Under the pieces are notes generated by a model, which worked only from the letters and a program-made list of their open reading frames with translations, made no database searches and was not told the origin of the DNA. DNA of 7,501 nucleotides from Aquifex aeolicus (GTDB lineage: Bacteria; Aquificota; Aquificia; Aquificales; Aquificaceae), in contig DQTK01000142.1 in NCBI GenBank assembly GCA_015662815.1, positions 1-7,501 of the forward strand. The letters run 5' to 3'. The position numbers and the translations under genes are program-made. Numbering within the stretch: the stretch's first letter is position 1; every line of letters starts with the position of its first letter. Positions 1-6,957 of this stretch are shown here, in pieces.

Positions 1-98
1 ACAGTCCCTTGAGCCCCTCTATAACCTCTATCCGCTAGAACCTTGTGCTTACTAATTTGACTAAGTTTCTCTATTAATTCTTTCGCTCCATACTTTCC
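1..98 (-). mobile_element. Degenerate IS transposase fragment, continues beyond left edge
   Basis: Read on the minus strand from 98 down to 1, the frame is open and ends in KVLADRGYRGAQGT. The block LADRGYRG resembles the segment around the second catalytic aspartate of DDE transposases of the IS4/IS5 type. The same frame continues upstream to about 140 with recognisable protein-like sequence (KRVYAG, EKVK) but is broken by stops at 99-101 (TAA), 114-116 (TGA) and 135-137 (TAA). This piece is therefore a pseudogene, or its 5' part has been lost. The rest of the element, its catalytic glutamate and its end lie outside the window. No inverted repeat or target duplication can be identified from what is visible. 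The family is inferred from one short motif, so the identification is moderate at best. The fragment sits directly upstream of the 5'-truncated helicase remnant, which suggests an insertion or rearrangement at this junction. Confidence 0.42.
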
Positions 99-143
99 TT
101 ATTTTACTTTTTCTCACCCAGCGTATACTCTCTTTTAGATTAA

Positions 144-1770
144 ATATTTGATGTTATGAAACATTATATGGTTCTCGACAGTTCTAAATTTAACCTTTCT
201 CCTCCTCTTACCAAATTCCGGGAGTTTACAAAACTGGATAAGAATGCACCACAGGATGAGAAACTGGTAAATAAACTTCTAGGAGCTCTGTATACTTTAA
301 AGAAGCCTGATGAACAGGTAATCCTTTTCGTGCACGAAAAAAGCGTAGGCTGGAGCGTGCTTGAACTGGCAAATAAGGAAAAGGTAGGAATAATGAATAA
401 AACTACTCCTTTTGAAAAGAAAGAGAGAAAAGAAATAGAGCTTGCCTTTCATAATGCTAACGTTCCAAAAGAAGAACGGGATGAAATAGAAAAAGCCTTC
501 AGAGAGGGAAAGCTTCCGGTTCTTGTGGCAACTTCTACTCTCGCTTACGGTGTTAAACCTTCCCGCGGATACAGTGTTAATAAGCATTAGGGCTTTTTAC
601 GATAGAGAAAGGAGAAAGTGGAAAACCTTTCCCGATATGCTTGATATACTTCAAATGGAGGGAAGGGCAGGAAGATTGGAAATAAAAGAAAAGGGTTTCT
701 CTTACATGCTCCCCTACGGTATGAGAGAGGAAAATCTCGAAAAGGAAATGAAAAAGAAACTTCAAGAAAGTTTTAAGCTTATTTATACTTATAGGATTTC
801 CGTATGAGGGGGAAAATTTCAGAAAATTCCTTGAAAGAACCTACTCTTTAAGAGAGTTAGCTTACTCACCACAAATAGACCAGATATACCAGTGGTTGAA
901 GGAGAAAGGATACATAGAGGGAAAGCATCTCTCTGAGAAAGCTATATTCTGTGTTCGTTCAGGAATGCCACCTCTAAATTATGAAGAATTCCTAAAAAGG
1001 AAATATCTGGGATTGGAGGAAGTAATCTATATAAGGCCTTTACTTTTTACTGAAAAATTTGACGGTCTTTACGACTTTGTTAAAAAAGGAGAAACCTTTA
1101 CGGAAGATGACGTTTATGTGAAAGAAAAACTGATTACATGTGGAAAAAGCTGTTATGAGGATAATACCCATCAATTTCTCTTTTATATAGAAGGCTTAAC
1201 CTTTAAGTATAAAAACATTCAAAATCCTCCTGGAGAGTTTTCCTACTTAGGTACAGATGTCCTTCACCTTCTAAGGACGATGATAGAAATAAGGAAAATA
1301 GGAGACCTTGAACTTTCCACTAAAGATATGCTAAAAATTGCCCATTCCATTAAGTACGGTATAACCTTGGATTACAGCGCATTAGGAGGATTGAAAGGAA
1401 TAGGACATATCAGAGCAAACCTCCTAAAGAGAACACTTTACAGGGAAGGAATAAATCCTCCTAAGATAGGAACTCCCACGGAAGAATTTATAGAAAGTCT
1501 TTTAGATTACTCTGAGAGTGAAAAAGCTCTCCAAGATACACTTACCGAAATTCTCGTTCAGGATAGATTTAGAGATGATACTCATAAAGAGCAGGCTGAA
1601 AGAGAGACAAAATACGTCTTAAAGGTTCTTTTAAGAAGCAAGAAGGGTTTTTTAGTGGATGACAGAATACTGATTACCTTTGGTTTGTTCTTATTGGGTG
1701 ATAGGGCAATAAAAATAAAAAAATAGAACTCCTGGAGGAAATCCTAAGTTATGAAGAAGTTGGGTTCTGA
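144..1770 (+). pseudogene. Broken Ski2/Hel308-like SF2 helicase (RecA2, winged-helix, HhH parts)
   Basis: Joining three frames gives the C-terminal two thirds of a Ski2-like ATP-dependent nucleic acid helicase. In order they show QVILFVHEK (motif IV region), HNANVPKEERDEIEKAF, the motif V block VATSTLAYGV followed after a frame change by NLPAD (near 522-570), motif VI QMEGRAGR (652-675), a winged-helix-like stretch (about 842-920), and a helix-hairpin-helix segment around GLKGIGHIRA (about 1349-1450) as in Hel308-type proteins. The first RecA domain with Walker A and B is absent: a stop at 141-143 closes the frame, and upstream lies minus-strand transposase sequence. Frame changes occur near 552-558 (one extra base), about 775-800 (one extra base) and in the A7 run at 1717-1723 (one base too few). 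With the last one corrected, the protein ends ELLEEILSYEEVGF with TGA at 1768-1770, flush with mtaB. No other nonsense mutation appears, so decay is recent or the frame changes are sequencing errors. An active helicase is ruled out as it stands. Its former role was presumably in DNA repair or RNA unwinding. Confidence 0.8.
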
Positions 1771-3003
1771 TTAAATTACTATCTCAACCAACTGCCCTAC
1801 GTTTTTAAATCCTTCTCTTTTTATATCTATGTAGTTTTCCGTAAGTAGCCTATCCTCCTCTACGACAATAGCTCTTAATTTCTTACCTTTATTTTTAATA
1901 AAGAATATTTCTCTTTTTTTGGAATCCAGCTCTTTGAGAATCCTTACCCTTTCCTTTTTTACCCTATCGGGAACTTTGGGTTTTATTCTACTTGCCTTTG
2001 TAAATGGTCTATCCGAGTAAGGGAAAATATGCATATAAGCTATGGGAAGTTCCTTAACAAACTCGTAAGTTTCTTCAAAATCCTTCTCGTCCTCCGTCGG
2101 GAATCCCACAATTACATCGGTTCCTATTGAAGTAAGTGGTCTTCTTCCGGTTATGAAATTTACAACTTCTGCGTATTCCTCCTTTGTATAGCCTCTATCC
2201 ATTAACTTGAGAATTCTATTGGAACCACTCTGCAGAGAAAGGTGAAAATGGGGGGCTATCTTTTCTTCAGAGACTATCAGTTCCAGCAAATTCTTGTTCA
2301 TTTCCTTTATATGCATAGAAGAAAGTCTTATTAACTCTATTCCCTCTATTTTTATCAACTCTTTGAGCAGAGTGTATAAGTCATATCCTCTATCCCAACC
2401 GTATTGAGAAAGCTGGGTCCCAGTTAGGACAATTTCACTGAAACCCTTCTGAGCAAGAATTTTCACCTGCTCAATTACCCTTTCCTTTTCTACACTTCTA
2501 ACTTTTCCTCTTGCAAAAGGTATTACGCAGAAAGTACAAAATTTATTACAACCCTCTTGGACCTTTATGAAAGGCCTTACACCCTCAAAGTACAAAACAG
2601 TGTCAAAACTCTTTACCTCTTTTTCTCTAAAGATTTCTCCTACAACAACTTTTTCATGGCGTTTTTCTAAAAATTCTTCAAGAATCTTAATAAGTTCCGC
2701 CTTATGTGTATTTCCTACAACAATATCCACCTCTTTAAGTTTTGCGAGTTCCTCCGGACTGACTTGAGCGTAGCAACCCGTAGCAACAACTATAGCATTG
2801 GGATTTCTCCTCTTGGCTTGATATATAGCCTGTCTTGAGGAACGGTCTCCTCCAACAGTGACAGTACAGGTGTTAATTACGTAAACATCGGCTATGTCTT
2901 CGAAGGGAACAATTTCATAACCCTTATCCCCAAACTTAGTTTTCAGTAGATCGGTGTCAAATTGGTTCATCCTGCATCCCAGTGTTTCAAAAGCAACTTT
3001 CAT
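1771..3003 (-). CDS. mtaB: tRNA t6A37 methylthiotransferase MtaB (radical SAM)
   Basis: The 410-residue protein has the full methylthiotransferase layout. An N-terminal UPF0004 domain (about 1-120) carries the three cysteines of the auxiliary [4Fe-4S] cluster: C10 in ETLGCRMNQ, C46 in NTCTVT and C77 in ATGCYAQ. The radical SAM domain (about 140-340) has the CxxxCxxC motif in EGCNKFCTFC (C152, C156, C159). A short C-terminal TRAM domain (about 370-410) would bind tRNA. The family adds a methylthio group at C2 of N6-threonylcarbamoyladenosine 37 in ANN-decoding tRNAs. The start MKVAFETLGCRMNQ and the length fit MtaB/YqeV better than MiaB, whose substrate is i6A, or RimO, whose substrate is ribosomal protein uS12. 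The subfamily call is by motif recognition. The ATG at 3003 has no clear Shine-Dalgarno sequence. The gene diverges from the small membrane protein gene with only 23 bases between them, and its stop abuts the end of the helicase remnant. Confidence 0.9.
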   Translation of the reverse strand: MKVAFETLGCRMNQFDTDLLKTKFGDKGYEIVPFEDIADVYVINTCTVTVGGDRSSRQAIYQAKRRNPNAIVVATGCYAQVSPEELAKLKEVDIVVGNTHKAELIKILEEFLEKRHEKVVVGEIFREKEVKSFDTVLYFEGVRPFIKVQEGCNKFCTFCVIPFARGKVRSVEKERVIEQVKILAQKGFSEIVLTGTQLSQYGWDRGYDLYTLLKELIKIEGIELIRLSSMHIKEMNKNLLELIVSEEKIAPHFHLSLQSGSNRILKLMDRGYTKEEYAEVVNFITGRRPLTSIGTDVIVGFPTEDEKDFEETYEFVKELPIAYMHIFPYSDRPFTKASRIKPKVPDRVKKERVRILKELDSKKREIFFIKNKGKKLRAIVVEEDRLLTENYIDIKREGFKNVGQLVEIVI

Positions 3004-3026
3004 AAGATTTAAAATATAGATACGGA

Positions 3027-3299
3027 ATGTTAAAGTTTCTGATAGCTTCTTTAGTTTTAATTATTGTTAACTTGAGCTTTTCTTGGTACGCTCTAAGAAA
3101 GTGGAAGGATTATACAGAAAAGTTTTTTCTCTATAATAAACTTGTAAGCGAAAATTTACTCCTTTCAAAGAAGATAGAGGAAAAACTGGGTTATAAAGAG
3201 TTGCTGAGGTATGCAAAGATGAAAGGATTTAAGGATATTTCTCTCGAGGACATCAAAGGATTTTTAAAGATATATCAACCCAGTTCGAGGAGTGAATAA
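3027..3299 (+). CDS. Small single-pass membrane protein with coiled coil, FtsL/FtsB-like shape
   Basis: I do not recognise this 90-residue protein with certainty. Residues about 4-22 form one hydrophobic membrane segment. It is followed by basic and aromatic residues (ALRKWKDY) and then a charged amphipathic stretch (about 26-60) with leucine spacing consistent with a coiled coil. The end contains LLRYAKMKGFKDISLED. This topology (short inside tail, one membrane span, outer coiled coil, about 90 residues) is that of the divisome proteins FtsL and FtsB/DivIC, but shape alone does not prove the role. A stop at 3003-3005 in the same frame closes the ORF upstream, making ATG 3027 the natural start. 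No strong ribosome site is visible. The last 47 bases overlap the end of nadC on the other strand. A membrane-protein-like sequence that is not a by-product of an opposite gene over most of its length argues that it is real. Confidence 0.72.
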   Translation: MLKFLIASLVLIIVNLSFSWYALRKWKDYTEKFFLYNKLVSENLLLSKKIEEKLGYKELLRYAKMKGFKDISLEDIKGFLKIYQPSSRSE

Positions 3300-4077
3300 T
3301 GGAACCTGAAGAGATAAAATTCACACCCTCGATAGCGTAATTGTCCACATTTTCCAATGTTATATTTCCAGAAACCTCTATCAATAGTTCCCCTTTAGAC
3401 ATTTCAACGGCTCTTTTTACATCTTCGGAAGAAAAATTGTCAAGCATGACAATATCAATATTAAGCTCTAAAGCTTCCTTTAGCTCTTCCAGGCTTTCTA
3501 CTTCGACCTCTATTTTGTATACAGGAGATATTTTTTCCCTTACCCTCTTTACTGCTTCCTTCAGGCCACCCACGACCTTTTTATGATTGTCCTTTATCAG
3601 TACCATATCGTAGAGAGCAAGCCTGTGGTTTTCTCCACCTCCTACTTTTACGGCGTACTTTTCAAAGAAACGAAACCCGGGCGTAGTCTTCCTTGTATCC
3701 AAGATTTTTATATTCTTACCTCTAAGCTTTTCTACAAATTTCCTTGTAGTGTAGGCAATTCCGGAAAGCCTTTGAAGTATATTCAAGGCTAGTCTTTCTC
3801 CCATAAGAATTTCCTTAGCACTTCCGTGGAGTTGAGCTATTATTTCTCCTTTCCTAAAAAAGTCTCCTTCCTTTATGAGGAAGTTAACATTTACATTTCC
3901 CAGGATAGAGAATAGTTCCTCTACGAAGGGTGAACCTGCGAGAACTCCTTCTCCTTTAGCTTTTATAACAGCTTTTACCTCTTCTCCCCGCCATATTCCC
4001 TCCGTAGTTATATCCTGAAAACCTACGTCTTCTTCTAGGAATTCAAAGAGCTTTTTTCTCAGTAGTAGTTTATTCAT
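3253..4077 (-). CDS. nadC: Nicotinate-nucleotide pyrophosphorylase (quinolinate phosphoribosyltransferase)
   Basis: This enzyme converts quinolinate and PRPP to nicotinate mononucleotide, CO2 and pyrophosphate, the last step of de novo synthesis before the shared NAD pathway. The 274 residues match the family's usual length. Signatures in order are EDVGFQDITT near the start, ERLALNILQRLSGIA (94-108), DTRKTTPGFR (127-136), KYAVKVGGGENHR (140-152), the lysine-containing IKDNH (161-165), EVEVESLEE (190-198), LDNFS (212-216), EVSGNI (234-239) and the phosphate-binding-type ISSGSIIHS (255-263). All expected active-site blocks are present, so it should be functional. The ATG at 4077 is fixed by homology of the N-terminus and follows the CCA end of tRNA-Leu by only 7 bases, with no Shine-Dalgarno sequence. 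Expression therefore probably depends on the tRNA promoter. No nadA or nadB lies in the window. Confidence 0.96.
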   Translation of the reverse strand: MNKLLLRKKLFEFLEEDVGFQDITTEGIWRGEEVKAVIKAKGEGVLAGSPFVEELFSILGNVNVNFLIKEGDFFRKGEIIAQLHGSAKEILMGERLALNILQRLSGIAYTTRKFVEKLRGKNIKILDTRKTTPGFRFFEKYAVKVGGGENHRLALYDMVLIKDNHKKVVGGLKEAVKRVREKISPVYKIEVEVESLEELKEALELNIDIVMLDNFSSEDVKRAVEMSKGELLIEVSGNITLENVDNYAIEGVNFISSGSIIHSSNWVDISLKIL

Positions 4078-4084
4078 GACTGGA

Positions 4085-4172
4085 TGGTGGGGGTGGAGGG
4101 AGTCGAACCCTCACGGGGAGTAACCCCAGGGGATTTTAAGTCCCCCGCGTCTGCCAATTCCGCCACACCCCC
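4085..4172 (-). tRNA. tRNA-Leu, anticodon UAA, CCA encoded
   Basis: On the minus strand the acceptor GGGGGTG (4172-4166) pairs with CACCCCC (4095-4089), followed by discriminator A (4088) and an encoded CCA (4087-4085). The D-arm region begins TGGCGGAATTGGCAGACGC, as in leucine tRNAs. The anticodon stem GGGGA/TCCCC encloses the loop CTTAAAA, so the anticodon is TAA and the tRNA reads UUA and UUG. A long variable arm with the stem GGGG/CCCC and a T arm GAGGG-TTCGACT-CCCTC complete a class II tRNA of 88 nucleotides. The gene has its own strong promoter and lies immediately before nadC, so the two are probably co-transcribed. Confidence 0.97.
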
Positions 4173-4187
4173 TTACTAAAAATTTAT

Positions 4188-4216
4188 ATTATACTATTAG
4201 AACAACTATCAGACAA
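4188..4216 (-). promoter_or_regulatory. Sigma-70-type promoter for tRNA-Leu and nadC
   Basis: On the minus strand a perfect -10 box TATAAT (4193-4188) lies 17 bases downstream of TTGTCT (4216-4211), which matches the -35 consensus TTGACA at four of six bases. Transcription would start a few bases before the tRNA 5' end at 4172, leaving a very short leader. The box spacing is ideal and there is no rival on this strand in the 56-base gap. It should serve nadC as well, since no room for another promoter exists between the tRNA and nadC. Confidence 0.75.
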
Positions 4217-4228
4217 TATTAATGCACC

Positions 4229-5575
4229 ATGAGAGAACCTATCGTAGCTATAGCAACTCCTTACGGTGAAGGTGCCATAGGTATTATACGCCTTTCTGGG
4301 AAGAACGTTTTAGATATAGTAAAAAAGTTTTTCAAGACTAAAAGCCGGATAAAACCGAGGTATGCCCATTTTGGAAAACTTTACGATGAAGAAGGGGAAG
4401 AACTGGACGAAGGAGTACTTATATATTACAAAGCTCCGAATTCCTACACAGGAGAAGATTTGGTTGAGTTAAATCTTCACGGGAATCCGAGGATACTAAA
4501 AAGAGCTTTGGAAGTTTTTCTCAAAGCAGGTGTAAGACTTGCAGAGCCGGGAGAATTTACTAAAAGAGCTTTCCTCAACGGTAAACTAGACCTTACCCAA
4601 GCAGAAGCAGTAGCCGAGCTGATTTCCGCCAAAACAGAACTGGCAAGAAAAGTAGCACTGAAACAACTTCAAGGTGAACTTTCAAGATATATAAGACCCT
4701 TGAGAGAATCCCTTCTTGAGCTTTTAGCGTATATAGAGGCAGATATAGAGTTTGCCGAGGAGGATATTCCTACCCTAACCAAGGAACAGGTTCTGGAAAT
4801 GGTAGACAGAGTTATCCAAGGAGTAGGGGAACTCCTGAAGACCGCAAAAACGGGAAAGTTTATAAGGGAAGGTATTAAACTCGCTATAGTGGGAAAACCT
4901 AACGTCGGAAAATCTTCTCTATTTAATGCCCTCCTCAAAGAAGAAAGGGCGATAGTTACAGATATTGCAGGAACGACAAGGGATTACATAGAAGAAACAC
5001 TTCAGATAAAGGAAATCCCTGTAAAGTTGATAGATACGGCAGGTATCAGAGAGACGGAGGATGTAGTTGAAAAAATAGGAGTTGAAAGGAGTAAACAAAA
5101 AATAGCGGAAGCGGACTTAATTCTTTTTGTAGTAGATGCAAGTTCAAAAATCACAGATGAAGACTTAAAAATTTACGAAGAAATTAAAAATAAAGAACAC
5201 ATAATAATTGTAAATAAAATTGATTTAGGTATAAAAGCAGACCTTGAAATATTTAAAGGGAAAAATATAATAAAAGTTAGTGCCCTAAAGGGTGAAGGAC
5301 TGGAAAATCTCTCCGAAGAAATCCTAAAAAGGGTAGGAGTTCAGTTAGATGAAAGTGTTAATATATACGTATCTGTTAGGCATGAAACCTTATTAAAAAA
5401 AGCTAAAGAAGTGTTAGAAAAATTTAAGGAGGAGTATAAGATAAGGGAAATTAGTCCGGAAATAGCTATGCTTGATTTAAGAGAAGCTGCGGATTACCTC
5501 GGAGAAATTTTAGGAGAAGTCACCACTGATGATGTTCTTGGAAAGATATTTTCAACCTTCTGCATAGGAAAGTAA
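4229..5575 (+). CDS. mnmE: tRNA modification GTPase MnmE (TrmE)
   Basis: MnmE works with MnmG to build the 5-carboxymethylaminomethyl (or related) group on uridine 34 of certain tRNAs. The 448 residues match the family. The N-terminal folate-binding domain (about 1-118) begins EPIVAIATPYGEGAIGIIRL. A helical domain is split around the GTPase domain, which has the P-loop GKPNVGKS (222-229), switch I TDIAGTTRD (244-252), G3 DTAG (269-272), G4 NKID (329-332) and G5 SALKGEG (351-357). The C-terminal CIGK (445-448) carries the catalytic-site cysteine typical of the family. All motifs are intact. The ATG at 4229 has no visible Shine-Dalgarno sequence. A possible -10 box TATACT (4190-4195) lacks a convincing -35 partner, which would fall inside the tRNA. 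The gene is first in a same-strand run with rho, 10 bases away. Confidence 0.97.
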   Translation: MREPIVAIATPYGEGAIGIIRLSGKNVLDIVKKFFKTKSRIKPRYAHFGKLYDEEGEELDEGVLIYYKAPNSYTGEDLVELNLHGNPRILKRALEVFLKAGVRLAEPGEFTKRAFLNGKLDLTQAEAVAELISAKTELARKVALKQLQGELSRYIRPLRESLLELLAYIEADIEFAEEDIPTLTKEQVLEMVDRVIQGVGELLKTAKTGKFIREGIKLAIVGKPNVGKSSLFNALLKEERAIVTDIAGTTRDYIEETLQIKEIPVKLIDTAGIRETEDVVEKIGVERSKQKIAEADLILFVVDASSKITDEDLKIYEEIKNKEHIIIVNKIDLGIKADLEIFKGKNIIKVSALKGEGLENLSEEILKRVGVQLDESVNIYVSVRHETLLKKAKEVLEKFKEEYKIREISPEIAMLDLREAADYLGEILGEVTTDDVLGKIFSTFCIGK

Positions 5576-5581
5576 GGAGGT
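5574..5581 (+). promoter_or_regulatory. Strong Shine-Dalgarno site of rho
   Basis: AAGGAGGT overlaps the mnmE stop codon (TAA 5573-5575), with five bases between AGGAGG and the rho ATG at 5586. It fixes the rho start and contrasts with mnmE, nadC and mtaB, which show no such site. Overlap with the upstream stop suggests translational coupling or efficient reinitiation. Confidence 0.85.
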
Positions 5582-5585
5582 AATT

Positions 5586-6902
5586 ATGGCTCAGCAGTTC
5601 CAAACAATTGCAGGACAAGACCAGAAAGAGGAGAGGAAATTGTACTCCCGAGAGGAATTAAAGCAAAAAACTCTTACAGAACTCCAAAGGATAGGGAAGG
5701 AAGTAGGCTTAAGTAGAACAACAGGTTTGAAAAAGGAAGAATTAATAGAAAAGATATTAAAGGCTCAAATGGAGAAAAGCGGTTTCGTTTTCGTAAAAGG
5801 AGTGCTTGAAGTTCTACCGGAAGGATACGGATTCCTCAGAATGTCAGAAAACAACTATATGCCTAGCTGGAACGACGTATACGTAGCTCCTTCCCAAATT
5901 AAAAAGTTCGGTCTCAGAACCGGAGACACAATAGAAGGATTTGCAAGACTCCCCAGAGAGAATGAAAAGTACAAGGCACTTATTAGAATGGAATCCGTAA
6001 ATGGTCTACCTCCCGACCCGGAAATTTTGAGAAAGAGACCTCAATTCGAAAAGCTAACTCCCCTGCATCCTATGGAAAGGTTCAAACTAGATTATGACCC
6101 TAAAGAGCTTTCCACTCGGGTAGTTAGCCTCATAGCTCCTATAGGAAAAGGTCAAAGAGGACTTATAGTAGCTCCTCCCAAAGCGGGAAAAACGGTTTTA
6201 CTTCAAAAAATTGCTTTAGCTATAATCAAAAATCATCCCGAAGTTCACCTAATAATTCTTCTTATAGATGAAAGACCGGAAGAAGTTACGGAAATGAGGA
6301 GGATAGTTAAAGATAAAGCTGAGGTAGTTGCTTCAACCTTTGATGAACCTCCAGAAAGACACATGCAGGTAGCCGAAATAGTCGTTGAAAAGGCAAAGAG
6401 GATGGTAGAGCTAAAAAAAGATGTTGTAATCCTGATGGATTCCCTTACAAGGTTTACGAGAGCTTCTAACGCGGTCACCCCCCCCACGGGAAGGGTTCTA
6501 ACTGGAGGTATAGAAATCACAGCATTTCAACGACCCAAGAAGTTTTTCGGTGCAGCGAGGAATATAGAAGAAGGAGGAAGCCTTACCATTATAGCAACGG
6601 CTTTGGTGGAAACCGGTTCAAAAATGGACGATGTGATATACGAAGAATTTAAGGGAACAGGTAATATGGAAATCCATTTGGATAGAAGACTAATGGAAAG
6701 AAGGATTTTCCCGGCAATTAACATAGAGAAATCTGGTACAAGAAAGGAGGAATTACTTTTAGAATCTTGGGAACTCCAGAGAGTATGGGTTTTAAGAAAA
6801 TTCCTTTCTACAATGGATCCCGTAGAAGCTATGGAATTCTTATTGGATAAACTAAGGAGGTTCAAAACAAACGAGGAATTCCTCAAAGCTATGAATGCCT
6901 GA
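5586..6902 (+). CDS. rho: Transcription termination factor Rho
   Basis: Rho is a hexameric RNA-dependent ATPase that moves along unstructured transcripts and releases RNA polymerase. The 438 residues show the complete protein. A helical N-terminal domain (about 20-62) contains TLTELQRIGKEVGL. The OB-fold RNA-binding domain (about 65-135) carries GYGFLR (80-85) and the block ending VAPSQIKKFGLRTGD. The ATPase domain has Walker A APPKAGKT (196-203), the catalytic-glutamate region LLIDERPEEVTEM (225-237), Walker B ILMDSLTRF (282-290), the Q-loop area LTGGIEITAFQRPKKFFGAARN and the R-loop area GTGNMEIHLDRR (357-368). No insertion or missing motif is seen; the first 18 residues are a short polar extension. 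It follows mnmE by 10 bases and precedes rpmE, and rho-rpmE-prfA is a gene order found in many bacteria. No long leader for Rho autoregulation exists directly before it. Confidence 0.98.
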   Translation: MAQQFQTIAGQDQKEERKLYSREELKQKTLTELQRIGKEVGLSRTTGLKKEELIEKILKAQMEKSGFVFVKGVLEVLPEGYGFLRMSENNYMPSWNDVYVAPSQIKKFGLRTGDTIEGFARLPRENEKYKALIRMESVNGLPPDPEILRKRPQFEKLTPLHPMERFKLDYDPKELSTRVVSLIAPIGKGQRGLIVAPPKAGKTVLLQKIALAIIKNHPEVHLIILLIDERPEEVTEMRRIVKDKAEVVASTFDEPPERHMQVAEIVVEKAKRMVELKKDVVILMDSLTRFTRASNAVTPPTGRVLTGGIEITAFQRPKKFFGAARNIEEGGSLTIIATALVETGSKMDDVIYEEFKGTGNMEIHLDRRLMERRIFPAINIEKSGTRKEELLLESWELQRVWVLRKFLSTMDPVEAMEFLLDKLRRFKTNEEFLKAMNA

Positions 6903-6922
6903 ACTTGCAAACAAAAGCGTTT

Positions 6923-6928
6923 TATAAT
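6923..6928 (+). promoter_or_regulatory. Possible -10 box of an internal promoter for rpmE-prfA
   Basis: The rho-rpmE gap contains a perfect TATAAT, placing a start site about 25 bases ahead of the rpmE ATG. No good -35 is present at 16-18 bases: the best alternatives overlap the rho stop and match three of six positions. TTGCAA at 6905-6910 is only 12 bases away. The AT-rich gap could produce such a box by chance. Confidence 0.4.
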
Positions 6929-6945
6929 AATTTTTCTACTTTGCG

Positions 6946-6952
6946 AGGAGGT
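6946..6952 (+). promoter_or_regulatory. Shine-Dalgarno site of rpmE
   Basis: AGGAGGT lies five bases before the ATG at 6958. It decides the start over an out-of-frame ATG at 6953, which overlaps the spacer and would be too close to the site. Confidence 0.85.
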
Positions 6953-6957
6953 ATGGA

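Noticed and set aside
156..1726. Three separate small plus-strand genes (156-590, 523-807, 896-1726)
   Set aside because: They join into one helicase sequence with motifs in the right order and the breaks inside conserved blocks, so they are fragments of one gene.
2567..2767. Plus-strand open frame inside mtaB, and others inside nadC (3341-3586, 3583-3792)
   Set aside because: They are opposite strongly conserved enzymes and have Ser/Thr/Phe-rich, motif-free translations.
4190..4195. TATACT as the -10 box of an mnmE promoter
   Set aside because: No recognisable -35 at the right spacing; the position falls in the tRNA gene. Possible but not supported well enough to list.
6873..6884. Perfect 12-base palindrome GAGGAATTCCTC near the end of rho
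   Set aside because: It lies within the codons for the rho C-terminus, has no loop for a hairpin and no T-run, and is easily produced by chance.
6527..6910. Long minus-strand open frame opposite the end of rho, and a similar one at 6245-6520
   Set aside because: Low-complexity Ser/Leu/Ile-rich translations with no motif, lying wholly inside well-conserved rho coding sequence; antisense shadows.
6905..6928. TTGCAA plus TATAAT as a full promoter
   Set aside because: The spacer is only 12 bases, outside the usable 16-18 range, so only the -10 box is kept, at low confidence.
6911..6936. AAAAGCGTTTT followed by T-rich sequence as a rho terminator
   Set aside because: The stem would be four A-T pairs around three bases, too weak for an intrinsic terminator.
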